Shown in pieces: positions 43,523 through 52,435 of a stretch of 64,000 nt of DNA. The stretch comes from Parasphingorhabdus sp. SCSIO 66989 (GTDB taxonomy: Bacteria; Pseudomonadota; Alphaproteobacteria; Sphingomonadales; Sphingomonadaceae): contig NZ_CP136594.1 in assembly GCF_032852305.1 (NCBI RefSeq), positions 1 to 64,000 on the forward strand, given 5' to 3'. A program made the position numbers and the translations under genes. The notes beneath the pieces are model-generated. The model was not told where the DNA came from and searched no databases. It saw nothing but the letters and a program-made list of their open reading frames with translations. Numbering within the stretch: the first letter of the stretch is position 1; each line of letters begins with the position of its first letter.

Positions 43523-44338
43523 CTATTCTTTTTCTGTTCCTGATGCGCTGATCTCGTCCGGTACGCCCGCCGCGCGCGGCACCATGCCGCGCTTTTTGCG
43601 CCGGGCATCGCGCGCCAAAATGTTGAGAAATTCGACCAGCGCCGAAAACGCCATGGCGCCGTAAATGACTTCTTTCGGTACATGAAAGCCAAAGCCATCG
43701 GCTATCAGGCTGGCGCCAATCATAAACAGAAAAGCCAGCGCCAGCATAACCACGGTCGGGTTCTGCTCGAGGAACCGCGCCAAGGGTCCGGCAGAGACCA
43801 GCATCACCGTCACTGCCACAATCACCGCAATCACCATGATGACGATATGATCGGTCATGCCAACGGCAGTGATGATCGAGTCCAGCGAGAACACCAGATC
43901 GAGCATGATGATCTGGCTGATCGCGGCGGCAAAACCGATTTCCACCTTGTTCTGTACCTCGGCCATATCGTCTATCGCCGGGTCATAATCGACATTATGG
44001 TGGATTTCCTTGGTTGCCTTCCACACCAGAAACAGGCCACCGGCAATCAGGATCAGATCGCGCCAGGAAAAGCCATGGCCGAAAGCCGAGAAGATCGGCG
44101 TCGTCAACTGGACGATAATGAACACCAGACTAAGCAGCACCAGCCTTAGGCCCAGAGCCAGGCTGATACCGATAACCCGCGCTCTTGGCCGGATGGTTTC
44201 AGGCAGCTTGTTGGTGATGATCGAAATGAAGATCAGATTGTCGATGCCGAGCACCACTTCCATGGCAATCAGCGCCGCCAATGCGGCCCAAGCGGCGGGC
44301 TCTGCAAAAATGCTGAAAGTGGCAGCGAGATCGACCAT
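43523..44338 (-). CDS. TerC family integral membrane protein
   Basis: This 271-residue protein has about seven predicted membrane helices with the conserved acidic residues of TerC-type proteins ([29 protein letters not shown]). TerC relatives are linked to metal efflux (manganese) or co-translational metalation of exoenzymes. No other ter gene is near. I used the internal ATG at 44338, which starts at [11 protein letters not shown]; upstream sequence lacks a signal for coding. It sits 18 bases before the nrnC start. Confidence 0.88.
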   Translation of the reverse strand: MVDLAATFSIFAEPAAWAALAALIAMEVVLGIDNLIFISIITNKLPETIRPRARVIGISLALGLRLVLLSLVFIIVQLTTPIFSAFGHGFSWRDLILIAGGLFLVWKATKEIHHNVDYDPAIDDMAEVQNKVEIGFAAAISQIIMLDLVFSLDSIITAVGMTDHIVIMVIAVIVAVTVMLVSAGPLARFLEQNPTVVMLALAFLFMIGASLIADGFGFHVPKEVIYGAMAFSALVEFLNILARDARRKKRGMVPRAAGVPDEISASGTEKE

Positions 44339-44842
44339 GGCGTTCCCTTGCCCAATTGCCCCGCCGCTGGCAAGCGTGACGGGATATGCCGCCAACAAAA
44401 TTGGGGGATAACGCGTTTCGCCTCCCAGACAGAAACAGGCATAGCGCCAGGTTCCAATCGAGGAAAAACAGGGCCGCTCAAGAGCGTGGCAAGCAATAGA
44501 AGCAGCCTATCGACTAAAAGCCCGGAACATTAGTCAGGCAATACGCAGCAAAACTGCAACAATGATTCGTTAAAGTATTCGCCGAAGAGGGTTTTTTGCG
44601 GTATAGAGAGTCGCTGAGAAGGGCTTTAAGGGTTCATTAAGAGACAATAATCACGGAAAAGACAGAATCAAAACGCTGATAATGCACATGGGATTCTATG
44701 GCTGAATCAGCGGCTCATCCAATGTGAGATGATATAAGGTTATGAATTGAGGGTGTATTTCCCTCTTAAGGTAAAGGCTTCCCGGCGTCCCGGAACTTTT
44801 GCTTGATATGCTTGGGGCGGACTTGAAAGTGACGAACAGATT
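44339..44842. other. Non-coding gap, likely 5' leader of the cold-shock protein gene
   Basis: No convincing coding sequence is seen in this roughly 500-base gap. It is AT-richer toward the centre, with GAGGGTGTATTTCCCTC as a small hairpin and several AT stretches that could hold promoters in both directions (terC to the left, the CSD gene to the right). Such long leaders precede many cold-shock genes and can be temperature-responsive; that is inference only. Confidence 0.35.
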
Positions 44843-45592
44843 ATGGGTTTTGATAGAGGGCGCCGTGGCCGGGGCCGGGACAAACGGGACGGATTTGGCG
44901 AAGACAGTTTTGACGGCTTCCCCCCGCCTGGTGATTTTGGCGGTGGCTTTGATAACCGGGGCGGCGGCTTTGACAATAATGGCGGTGGTCGCGGTGGCGG
45001 CGGTTATGACAACCGACGCGGCGGTGGCGGCTTTGGCGGTGACCAAGGCGGTGGCGGCTTTAATCGCGGCGGTGGCGGCGGTGGTCGCGGCGGCGGCATG
45101 CCAGCCCAGGTTGTCGGCGAAGGCAGCGGCACGGTAAAATTCTTCAACGGCAATAAGGGCTTTGGCTTTATTCAGCGCGATGGCGGCGGCGATGATGTCT
45201 TCGTCCATATCAGCGCGGTCGAGCGCGCCGGGCTGGAAGGCCTTGCCGAGGGCCAGAAGCTCAAATTCACTCTGATCGATCGCGGCGGCAAGGTTTCCGC
45301 CAGCGATCTGGAGATTGACGGCGAGGTCATCCCGGTACAATCCAAACCGGCCCCGCCTCAGCGAGAGCTCACCGGCGAACGCGCCAGCGGTACGGTCAAG
45401 TTCTTCAATTCGATGAAGGGCTTTGGTTTTATCCAGCGTGACGATGGCGAGGCCGATGCCTTTGTCCATATATCCGCCGTAGAGCGCTCCGGCATGCACG
45501 GCCTGAATGAAGGCGACCGGCTCGACTTCGACCTTGAGGTTGATCGCCGCGGCAAATATTCCGCGGTCAATCTGGTCGCCAAAACCGAATAG
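44843..45592 (+). CDS. Double cold-shock-domain protein with Gly-rich N-terminus
   Basis: This 249-residue RNA-binding protein starts with an Arg/Gly/Asp-rich disordered segment (about residues 1-85, with GGGG runs and RGRRGRGRDKRDG). Two cold-shock domains follow, at about 92-165 and 180-248. Each domain has the RNP1 motif (KGFGFIQRDG / KGFGFIQRDD) and RNP2-like motif (DVFVHIS / DAFVHIS). Double-CSD proteins are typical of alphaproteobacteria and act as RNA chaperones. The long N-terminal RGG-like tail is a notable addition. An intrinsic terminator follows the gene. Confidence 0.92.
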   Translation: MGFDRGRRGRGRDKRDGFGEDSFDGFPPPGDFGGGFDNRGGGFDNNGGGRGGGGYDNRRGGGGFGGDQGGGGFNRGGGGGGRGGGMPAQVVGEGSGTVKFFNGNKGFGFIQRDGGGDDVFVHISAVERAGLEGLAEGQKLKFTLIDRGGKVSASDLEIDGEVIPVQSKPAPPQRELTGERASGTVKFFNSMKGFGFIQRDDGEADAFVHISAVERSGMHGLNEGDRLDFDLEVDRRGKYSAVNLVAKTE

Positions 45593-45631
45593 GCACCTCG
45601 TCGACGAGATATCCTATATAAGAATGCGCAG

Positions 45632-45658
45632 GGGCCGCTGATGTTTCAGCGGCCCTTT
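45632..45658 (+). terminator. Terminator of the cold-shock protein gene
   Basis: A GGGCCGCTGA...TCAGCGGCCC stem with a short loop is followed by four T's. It directly follows the CSD gene. Confidence 0.8.
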
Positions 45659-45733
45659 TCGTTTCTGTTGCCGAAACAACGCTGGCGCTTGGAACGGAAC
45701 ATATCTGTGCCTTTTGCAGATGGTCATTCATGC

Positions 45734-45761
45734 AAAAAGGGGCGCCCCTAAGGACGCCCCC
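45734..45761 (-). terminator. Terminator of the protease autotransporter gene
   Basis: On the minus strand, the stem GGGGGCGTCC...GGGGCGCCCC ends in a TTTTT run just past the autotransporter stop codon, so it should end that transcript. Confidence 0.75.
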
Positions 45762-45789
45762 ATTGTTTGCAATAGCGTCTGATCGATGA

Positions 45790-48700
45790 TCAGAAGCGGA
45801 TACGAACGCTGCCCGAATAGGCCTGATTCTGGAAGTCCGAACGGCCAATAGTGGTCTCGGCAGACACCCCAATGGTGACATTGCCTGTGTCATAATTAAT
45901 GCCAACGCCGGCCTCGACCCAGTTGCTGTCATCCGATGCGATGGCAAAGGGAGCGAGCCCACCAACACCGCCAACGAAATTGGCGCCAAAGGTCGCATCG
46001 CGGTCCAGGAAGTCATGGACATAATCCGCACGAATCCATGGACGGAAGCTGTTGCCCGGCTTGGTCGTTGCTGTGACGCCAATACGACCCTGCAGCGTTT
46101 CAAACGCGTCACGATCAATATTCAGCGCCGGCGCGCCGCCAGTTTCCTGCAGATCAGTGAAGCTGACCGACTGGAAGTTCAGGGCTGCTCTTGGGCGGAA
46201 GACCAGCGTTTTGGCTTCAAAGTCCTTCGACACACCGATTTCAGCGGTATAGGCAAAGCTGTCATCATCGCTTCTCAGATCGAAGCTGTTGGCACCAATG
46301 GCCACATTACGTTGAGTCTCTGCGCTATAATTACCGACACCGATTTGGGTATCAAAGGTGATACCCGAGTTGGTACGATAGGCACCGTAGATAGTGGCCT
46401 GCAGCATCTGGCCCTGGGCCTGCTGTGCGCCCTGAGAGGTGCCATCAACATCGCTGTACGACAGTGAAATACCGAAGACGCTGTTGGCATCAGGCAAATA
46501 TTCCAGGCCGCCGGCAAGGAAGAAGCCATCAAACTGGTCATCGCGCGTGGTGATGGCTGCAGGCATACCGACACCCTCACCAACCAGGAAGCCGCCAGAG
46601 AGGAACAGCGCGAAGTCCGAGGACAGACCGGAATTCTCATTCACGGTTTCTTCAGCATCCTGCGCAGCGGTTACTGCGGCAAAGGCACCCTGTGTCGGCA
46701 GCCCCATGGACGCCGCTGATGCCAGTTGAATAGCCGAATTGTTCATCGCCACTGTGCCGCCACGGTCTGTATCAAAGGCGGAGGCAAGACGGTTGCGATA
46801 GAAACCGGTCATGCTGTTCAGCATCATTTCGGCGATGCTGAGGTTGGTGGTTTCCGTCGCTGGTGCCAAGCCTTCGAGCGTTGCGCCAAGCGTTGCCGCA
46901 TCGGCCATCTCGGTGAAGCGATAGATATCGCCAAATTGCGACAAACCATTGCCTCTGTTCTGGTCGAGCAGAGCCGCATAGCTGTTCTGCACCGCTGAGG
47001 TACGATCTACAACGCTGGCGTAGGAGTTGACATTGACGATCAGGTTGACGGAAGTCACGCCGGTTTCCTCGTCGGTAACCGTCGCGAAATCGGTTCCAAG
47101 CACAGCGCTGCCAAAATCGGAGCTGAAACTGTTGGTTACCTCGCCTTCTGCAGTCGCAACGGTGAACGTATCGCCATCGTTGAAAAGGAATTCGCTAATT
47201 TGATTGATCGCGACATTGCCGCCCAGATCAAGATTGCCGCTGGTGCCTGCTTCGGCATCTTCTGGCGCGACTACCCGGATCAGATCAGAATTGCCTGCCG
47301 CGTCAACATCCAGCGCATATGTGCTGCCTGATGCCAGGATGACATTGCCTTCTATCGTGAGGGTACCAATAGTTCCATCACCGCCGGGCGAGATGGTGCC
47401 AGCCATATTTGTCAGGAATGGGGTCTCGACTGTTCCTGTGCCGCTTAAGGTGCCGGCAAACAGGCTATAGTCATTGATCATCGACAAATTGCCATCGACA
47501 TTAACCGACCCACCCATTTGGGTAGCACCCAACCAAGTGAAAAGATCCCCTTCGGCGGCTATATCGAGACCAGCCTCACCCATAATCGTCAGGCGATCGA
47601 TTTCTACCTCACTGTTCAACGTCGTCGTGCCTGCTCCAGACAGGGTGACATCGAAATAGCGGCCATTGACGCTGTTTGCGATATCGGGATCAATATTGTC
47701 AGGAACAAAGCCGGTCGCGCCAGGCAAGCCATTTGCCAATGTCGGGTCAGGCAATGGTTCAGGCTCCGGAGTGGTCTCGGCATCCCCTTCATTGTGCGGA
47801 GCGTTCTCGGCAGATTCAACAGCAAGTTCCGTCGAGGCGGCAATGGCAATATCTGTGACCGAAGTGACAGAGCCTGATATCGCCGCGTCCTCATCTCCGT
47901 CTGCGGTAATCGCACCAGCGCCCGGTTCAGAAACAGTGATGTCGGCACCTTCGAAAACGATCTCCGCTTCACCGCGATTATTGAAAATATCGGTTGCGGG
48001 TGCGGCGGCTGGTGGATCAATCGGGTCGCCATCCGGGGTCGTAACCGCACCGGTAGCGAGATCAACGCATTCATTAGGTCCAAGGGCCGGTGCCGAAATA
48101 CCTTCAACACAGATACCACCCCAATCGCCTTCAGTACCGTTCAGGCCGAGTTCCGGAGTAGTGGGAACACCATTAACGATGTTTCCATCGCCATCAATGA
48201 TCCGGTAATTAGGATCAAGCAGCGTCACCCAGTGGTCCGGGTCTTCCCAATTACCATCGCCGCCATTGGTGCCTACATAGCGATAAGGGTTCACCTCCGC
48301 GATATATTGCCAATAGAGCGAGAGCGGTTGATAAAAGCTGGTTGTACCGAGAATGTTGGAGACGCCAAAGAAGCTTGAGCCGCCAGACAGGACACCAAGT
48401 ACCAAGTCTTCATCGGTGATGTCATTGTTGGCCGCATCAAGGATCAACGGGCCACCAGAATCACCTGGCGCCGTAATGCCTTCATTAGGACGCGCATCAT
48501 CCTGATGGACGTTAAAATCGAAGAAAAAGTCGTCAGGGTTTTGGGCGTCAAAATCGATCTGGTAAAGATTTTGCGGCAGGGATGGATCATCTGGACCAAA
48601 AACCGCATCGTTACGATCATCTAAAGAAAGAAAACCGCCGAGAATATTCTCCGCAGCACGACGACGGAAATCAATACCAGTGATATCACCGTCCAAAGCC

Positions 48701-49308
48701 GTGCCCGTGCGACCATAACCGGTAATGTTGACGTTATAGCCTGTGCCTGTAACCGGATCGATTCCATCCGGCGCGGGCAGGGTAGAGAACAGCAGAGCCC
48801 AAGTCGGGATACCAGTTGCAGGCGTATCAAGCGTGGCCATCGCAATATCCGCTTCGATAAAGCCAAGCGCCTGCGGATTTTGCAGCGAGCGGGGATCATA
48901 TTGGATTTGGCTAATATTGTAGACAAATAGTTCAGGGTTGGAAGCACTGGTACCGAACCAGTCAATCAGGCCCGGAAAAGCATCGACCTCAAAAGCCACC
49001 GCTGCACGCTGGGTAACGCCATCATAATCGCTGGCAGGTCGGTCATTCACGCAATGGGCGGCAAAAAGAAATGCGCGCGGATTGATAAGGCTACCGGTGC
49101 ATATACCAATACCGCCCTCGCCGGGTGTGTTGGTAATAATAATACCAACGCCATTAACCCCGCCTTCTTCATCAACAATCGCGTCACTGTCTGTCGTCTC
49201 ATTTGGCACAATAGCCATTGCCGGAGCCGCTGCCAGCATGGATGCCAATACAGCCGTTGCCGCGCCCGCGCGGAAACCGCGGACGCATGTCGTGCGCAAA
49301 TTTGTCAT
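45790..49308 (-). CDS. Serine-protease autotransporter
   Basis: This 1172-residue protein has a signal peptide (cleaved near APAMA at about residue 32), an S1-type trypsin-like protease domain (about 45-350) with the catalytic triad visible: His85 in FAAHC, Asp154 in EADIAMATLD, Ser284 in GDSGGPL. A central acidic, Gly/Asp/Thr-rich region of beta-helix type (about 400-850) follows, with repeated segments like INQISEFLFNDGDTF. The end is a beta-barrel of about 260 residues closing in YSGSVRIRF, the expected terminal Phe for outer-membrane insertion. I chose the ATG at 49308, which gives the signal peptide directly. The substrate is unknown. Confidence 0.88.
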   Translation of the reverse strand: MTNLRTTCVRGFRAGAATAVLASMLAAAPAMAIVPNETTDSDAIVDEEGGVNGVGIIITNTPGEGGIGICTGSLINPRAFLFAAHCVNDRPASDYDGVTQRAAVAFEVDAFPGLIDWFGTSASNPELFVYNISQIQYDPRSLQNPQALGFIEADIAMATLDTPATGIPTWALLFSTLPAPDGIDPVTGTGYNVNITGYGRTGTALDGDITGIDFRRRAAENILGGFLSLDDRNDAVFGPDDPSLPQNLYQIDFDAQNPDDFFFDFNVHQDDARPNEGITAPGDSGGPLILDAANNDITDEDLVLGVLSGGSSFFGVSNILGTTSFYQPLSLYWQYIAEVNPYRYVGTNGGDGNWEDPDHWVTLLDPNYRIIDGDGNIVNGVPTTPELGLNGTEGDWGGICVEGISAPALGPNECVDLATGAVTTPDGDPIDPPAAAPATDIFNNRGEAEIVFEGADITVSEPGAGAITADGDEDAAISGSVTSVTDIAIAASTELAVESAENAPHNEGDAETTPEPEPLPDPTLANGLPGATGFVPDNIDPDIANSVNGRYFDVTLSGAGTTTLNSEVEIDRLTIMGEAGLDIAAEGDLFTWLGATQMGGSVNVDGNLSMINDYSLFAGTLSGTGTVETPFLTNMAGTISPGGDGTIGTLTIEGNVILASGSTYALDVDAAGNSDLIRVVAPEDAEAGTSGNLDLGGNVAINQISEFLFNDGDTFTVATAEGEVTNSFSSDFGSAVLGTDFATVTDEETGVTSVNLIVNVNSYASVVDRTSAVQNSYAALLDQNRGNGLSQFGDIYRFTEMADAATLGATLEGLAPATETTNLSIAEMMLNSMTGFYRNRLASAFDTDRGGTVAMNNSAIQLASAASMGLPTQGAFAAVTAAQDAEETVNENSGLSSDFALFLSGGFLVGEGVGMPAAITTRDDQFDGFFLAGGLEYLPDANSVFGISLSYSDVDGTSQGAQQAQGQMLQATIYGAYRTNSGITFDTQIGVGNYSAETQRNVAIGANSFDLRSDDDSFAYTAEIGVSKDFEAKTLVFRPRAALNFQSVSFTDLQETGGAPALNIDRDAFETLQGRIGVTATTKPGNSFRPWIRADYVHDFLDRDATFGANFVGGVGGLAPFAIASDDSNWVEAGVGINYDTGNVTIGVSAETTIGRSDFQNQAYSGSVRIRF

Positions 49309-49549
49309 GATTCTTCCCTTGTTTTCACTTACTCCCGTTTTGGATCGCACCAAAATGGACAGGAAACAAGGTCCGATACGGATTAAAAGGCAGTTTCGTG
49401 ACAGTTTTACGAGGCTGTGCTAAATTTGAAACACTTGATTACTAATATGAAATAATCTGAAATGGGTGTTTACAGCGGTTATCTCCAGCCGACCATATGT
49501 CTCCCCATTTCAGATTTATGAAGTATTGACATCTTTACCAACCGGCCAG

Positions 49550-50014
49550 CTATCCAAGAGATTCCGCAAGGAACCATGCGCGTTTTTCCGCCTGATCGGT
49601 CCAGTCATCAATAATACCATCGGTTGCATTGTCGCCTGCCTCACCAGCCAGCGCCTTGGCCTCACGCAGCCGCGCAACGATGGTGAGATTATCCTCGCGC
49701 AGCTCTTTCAGCATGGCATTGGCATCAACCGCATCGGCATCATTGTCGGTGATGGTCTGCCGCCGTACGATATCGCCGATGGAAGTCAGTGAGCGATGGC
49801 CATTTTTTCGCACCCGTTCGGCAACATCATCGGTTATCGCCAATATCTCTGCCGCCTGTTCATCAAGCATCAGATGATAATCGCGGAAATGCGGCCCGCT
49901 GACATGCCAGTGAAAATTCTTGGTTTTCAGAAACAGTGCATAATAATCGGCCAGCAGACCGTTAAGAGAATCTGCCAGAGCCGCTTTGGAATTGCTAATA
50001 TCGTTCGCCATCAT
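49550..50014 (-). CDS. dps: Dps family DNA-binding ferritin-like protein
   Basis: This 154-residue protein is a Dps-type mini-ferritin, which oxidises and stores iron and protects DNA in starvation or oxidative stress. Its ferroxidase-centre motif is visible as KTKNFHWHVSGPHFRDYHLMLDEQAAEI (with His and Asp/Glu ligands). A strong ribosome-binding site (AGGAGG) lies before the ATG at 50014; a second ATG one codon later is possible. No OxyR site is obvious upstream. Confidence 0.92.
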   Translation of the reverse strand: MMANDISNSKAALADSLNGLLADYYALFLKTKNFHWHVSGPHFRDYHLMLDEQAAEILAITDDVAERVRKNGHRSLTSIGDIVRRQTITDNDADAVDANAMLKELREDNLTIVARLREAKALAGEAGDNATDGIIDDWTDQAEKRAWFLAESLG

Positions 50015-50385
50015 AGCCTCCTGTAAAGCCTGGCCATCACGCCGCGCGATGGCCGTTCTCATCTACGCATGGGATATAGGGTCTCCGGGTGCGTTTTTGA
50101 GAGGACAGAGCCGGCAATTATTCCACTTAGAGTGACCGTATTTTTCACTTATGTACTCACGGCATTGGCGCGCCTCTAATGCCGCGCAAGACTTACCGAA
50201 AATGCCTTTCCGGGCTTGACTTTCGCGCCAAAAACCATAGAGAGCGCCGTTCGGATGCGATGTGCCGTAGCGCCTCGCGGAAACATTACGTCGAATCGGT
50301 AGCGGTTTTGTTCAGGGCCAATCTTGGCCGACACACAAACACCCCGAGACGATGAAACAGAATATTTCTTTGAGGACTTTAGATC
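50015..50385. other. Non-coding gap between dps and rpmG with a putative promoter
   Basis: No gene is evident in this gap of about 370 bases. A CGGCATT...AATGCCG hairpin occurs at about 50160-50184, and TTGACT at 50216 followed 16 bases later by TAGAGA may be a weak sigma-70 type promoter for rpmG, read rightward. Otherwise I see nothing with clear function. Confidence 0.35.
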
Positions 50386-50553
50386 ATGGCCAAACCAGCC
50401 ACCGTTAAAATCAAGCTCGTCAGCACCGCCGATACCGGCTTCTTCTATGTTACCAAGAAGAACCCGCGCAATATCACTGAAAAGATGACGTTCCGGAAAT
50501 ATGACCCGGTTGCAAAAAAGCATGTCGAGTTCAAGGAAGCCAAGATCAAATAA
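50386..50553 (+). CDS. rpmG: Ribosomal protein L33
   Basis: This 55-residue small basic protein is bacterial L33 of the large ribosomal subunit. It reads [20 protein letters not shown] then [20 protein letters not shown] and ends KEAKIK, the normal L33 pattern. It is a full-length gene for the family. It lacks the CxxC zinc-binding pairs found in some L33 forms, so this is the zinc-free type. The ATG follows a GAGGAC ribosome-binding site. Confidence 0.95.
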   Translation: MAKPATVKIKLVSTADTGFFYVTKKNPRNITEKMTFRKYDPVAKKHVEFKEAKIK

Positions 50554-50616
50554 TCTGGCGCTTCACTTTCAAGTGGGTTCAGCCGCTATTCAATCCATTT
50601 CCGGCATAAGTGCCGC

Positions 50617-51297
50617 ATGAACATGGAAAAACTGATTGATCGCCATCGCTACGCACTGCCTCTTTTGGGGTTGGTCGCTGCGCTAGCCATTCTTGTCGGC
50701 ATGGCGGGCATTGCCATCAGCTTTGCCGGCACCGCGCATGCGCAATCTGCCAATTCAGGCGCGGCAGACCTGCAAAAGATCGAGCGCCACCTGCGCGACA
50801 TCAACACGCTCACTGCCAATTTCGTCCAGACTGACCGCAGCAACCAACAATTAAGCGGCAAGCTGATGCTGAAGCAGCCAGGCCGTATCCGCTTTGAATA
50901 TCAGAAGGACGCCGAGCTGCTGGTGGTTGCCGATGGCCGGGCACTGACCTTGATCGACTATCAGGTTAATCAGGTTCAGCGCTGGCCGATCAAGGAAAGC
51001 CCATTGGGGGCGCTGCTTGACCCCAAGCGCGATATCACCCGTTATGGCCGTCTGCTCGAGACCGGTAACAGCGATGTGCTAAGTGTAGAGGTCAAGGACA
51101 CGGACCGCCCGGAATATGGCACCATCACCATGGTCTTCCGCCGCGATGCCTCTGCGCCTGAGGGCATTGAACTCGCGGGATGGGTCGCGCTCGACTCGCA
51201 GAACAAGCGCACCACCATCAGCCTGAGCGAGCATCGCTATAACCGCCCAATTGCGGATTCGGTCTTTAAATGGCGCGATCCGCGCAAGAGCCGCTAG
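50617..51297 (+). CDS. lolA: Outer-membrane lipoprotein carrier protein LolA
   Basis: LolA carries lipoproteins from the inner-membrane LolCDE complex to the outer membrane. The 226-residue product has a signal peptide with a long n-region (ending AGTAHAQS), followed by the LolA fold: LRDINTLTANFVQTDRSNQQ, GKLMLKQPGRIRFEY, and NKRTTISLSEHRYNRPI at the end. The length is in the normal range. It is 64 bases downstream of rpmG on the same strand. In-frame ATGs at 50617 and 50623 are both possible. Confidence 0.88.
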   Translation: MNMEKLIDRHRYALPLLGLVAALAILVGMAGIAISFAGTAHAQSANSGAADLQKIERHLRDINTLTANFVQTDRSNQQLSGKLMLKQPGRIRFEYQKDAELLVVADGRALTLIDYQVNQVQRWPIKESPLGALLDPKRDITRYGRLLETGNSDVLSVEVKDTDRPEYGTITMVFRRDASAPEGIELAGWVALDSQNKRTTISLSEHRYNRPIADSVFKWRDPRKSR

Positions 51298-51420
51298 GCT
51301 TTAGAGAGCCTATAGGCAATTTTACATTATTATACACGATGAGATGCCTTGCTGGTGCGATCAATGTCATGGGCTGCCGATTATCGTTCATCTAACCGCA
51401 AGCCGCCGCTGACTAGTCTT

Positions 51421-51532
51421 TAGTTATCCGGCGAAGAGGAGTTTCCCCCTGTTGCTCTTGACCTTCCCGGATTTGGCGTGACGAACGCACAAAGAGACCC
51501 TCGTTCCAATGCCCCCGGGACGAGGGTTTTTT
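51421..51532 (+). ncRNA. Candidate small RNA between lolA and xth
   Basis: This gap of about 319 bases holds no ORF but contains an ordered hairpin set. The first is ATCCGG...CCGGAT with an inner AAGAG/CTCTT pairing and a C-rich loop; the second is a small GCGT...ACGC hairpin; the last is CCCTCGTTCC...GGGACGAGGG followed by TTTTTT, a rho-independent terminator. This layout is typical of a trans-acting sRNA. An AT-rich stretch at about 51320-51335 could hold its promoter. The family is not identified, and the C-rich loop could pair with Shine-Dalgarno sequences. Confidence 0.5.
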
Positions 51533-51616
51533 GTGCCTCATTTTTCCTCTCTTGTTGAGAGCGCAAACCATCATATGCCCCTTGTGGTTAGCAGCAACAG
51601 ACCCTAGACCCCCGGG

Positions 51617-52435
51617 ATGAGCCAATCCCTCACCATAGCTTCGTGGAACATCAACAGCGTTCGGTTTCGCATCGAGATTGTCGAGCGCTTTCTGCGTGAA
51701 TATGCACCCGATATTCTGTGCCTGCAGGAAACCAAGGTCGTTGATGAGCAGTTCCCCGAAGGCGCATTTCGCCAGCTTGGCTATAACCATCAGGCACTCA
51801 ACGGCCAGCCGATGCACCATGGCGTCGCGACCTTAAGCAAAATCCCGATCCGCAATATCACCCGCCATGACTGGCAAGCCAATGGCGAGGCGCGACATGT
51901 TGGGGTTGAGCTCGGCGGCCCGTTGGTGGAGCGCTATGGCAAGCCGGTGCGGCTCGACAATGTCTATATCCCCGCTGGTGGCGATGTGCCCGATCGCGAG
52001 GAAAACCCGAAATTCGGCCAGAAGCTCGATTTTCTGACGCGGATGACAGACTGGTCGCAATCGCTGGATACGCCCACCATGCTGGTCGGTGATTTCAACG
52101 TCGCACCGCTGGAAAGCGATGTCTGGAGCCATAAACAACTACTCAAAGTGGTGTCGCATACGCCGATTGAGGTCGAGCATCTCGACCGCCTGCAGGCCGC
52201 GCATGACTGGGTCGATATTGGCCGCACATTCTATCCCGAGCCCCAGCGGCTTTATAGCTGGTGGAGCTATCGCGCGCGCGACTGGGCCAAGTCCGACCGC
52301 GGCCGCAGGCTCGACCATATGTGGGTGTCGCCCGAGCTGACCGACAATGTGAAGAGCCATAAGGTGCTCGAAGACTGTCGCGGCTGGACCAAGCCCTCCG
52401 ACCACGCCCCACTGATCAGCGAGTTGGTGTTCTGA
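51617..52435 (+). CDS. xth: Exodeoxyribonuclease III
   Basis: This 272-residue protein belongs to the ExoIII/AP endonuclease family. Motifs are ASWNINSVRFR, DILCLQETKV (catalytic Glu), IPAGGDVPDREENPKF, VGDFNVAPLESD (Asp/Asn) and the C-terminal SDHAPLI (Asp/His). It processes abasic sites and 3' ends in base-excision repair. Its stop overlaps the ribA ATG by one base (TGATG), so the two are coupled. Confidence 0.95.
   Translation: MSQSLTIASWNINSVRFRIEIVERFLREYAPDILCLQETKVVDEQFPEGAFRQLGYNHQALNGQPMHHGVATLSKIPIRNITRHDWQANGEARHVGVELGGPLVERYGKPVRLDNVYIPAGGDVPDREENPKFGQKLDFLTRMTDWSQSLDTPTMLVGDFNVAPLESDVWSHKQLLKVVSHTPIEVEHLDRLQAAHDWVDIGRTFYPEPQRLYSWWSYRARDWAKSDRGRRLDHMWVSPELTDNVKSHKVLEDCRGWTKPSDHAPLISELVF

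Noticed and set aside
52400-52435. FMN riboswitch for ribA
   Set aside because: ribA overlaps xth by one base and has no leader in which a riboswitch could lie.
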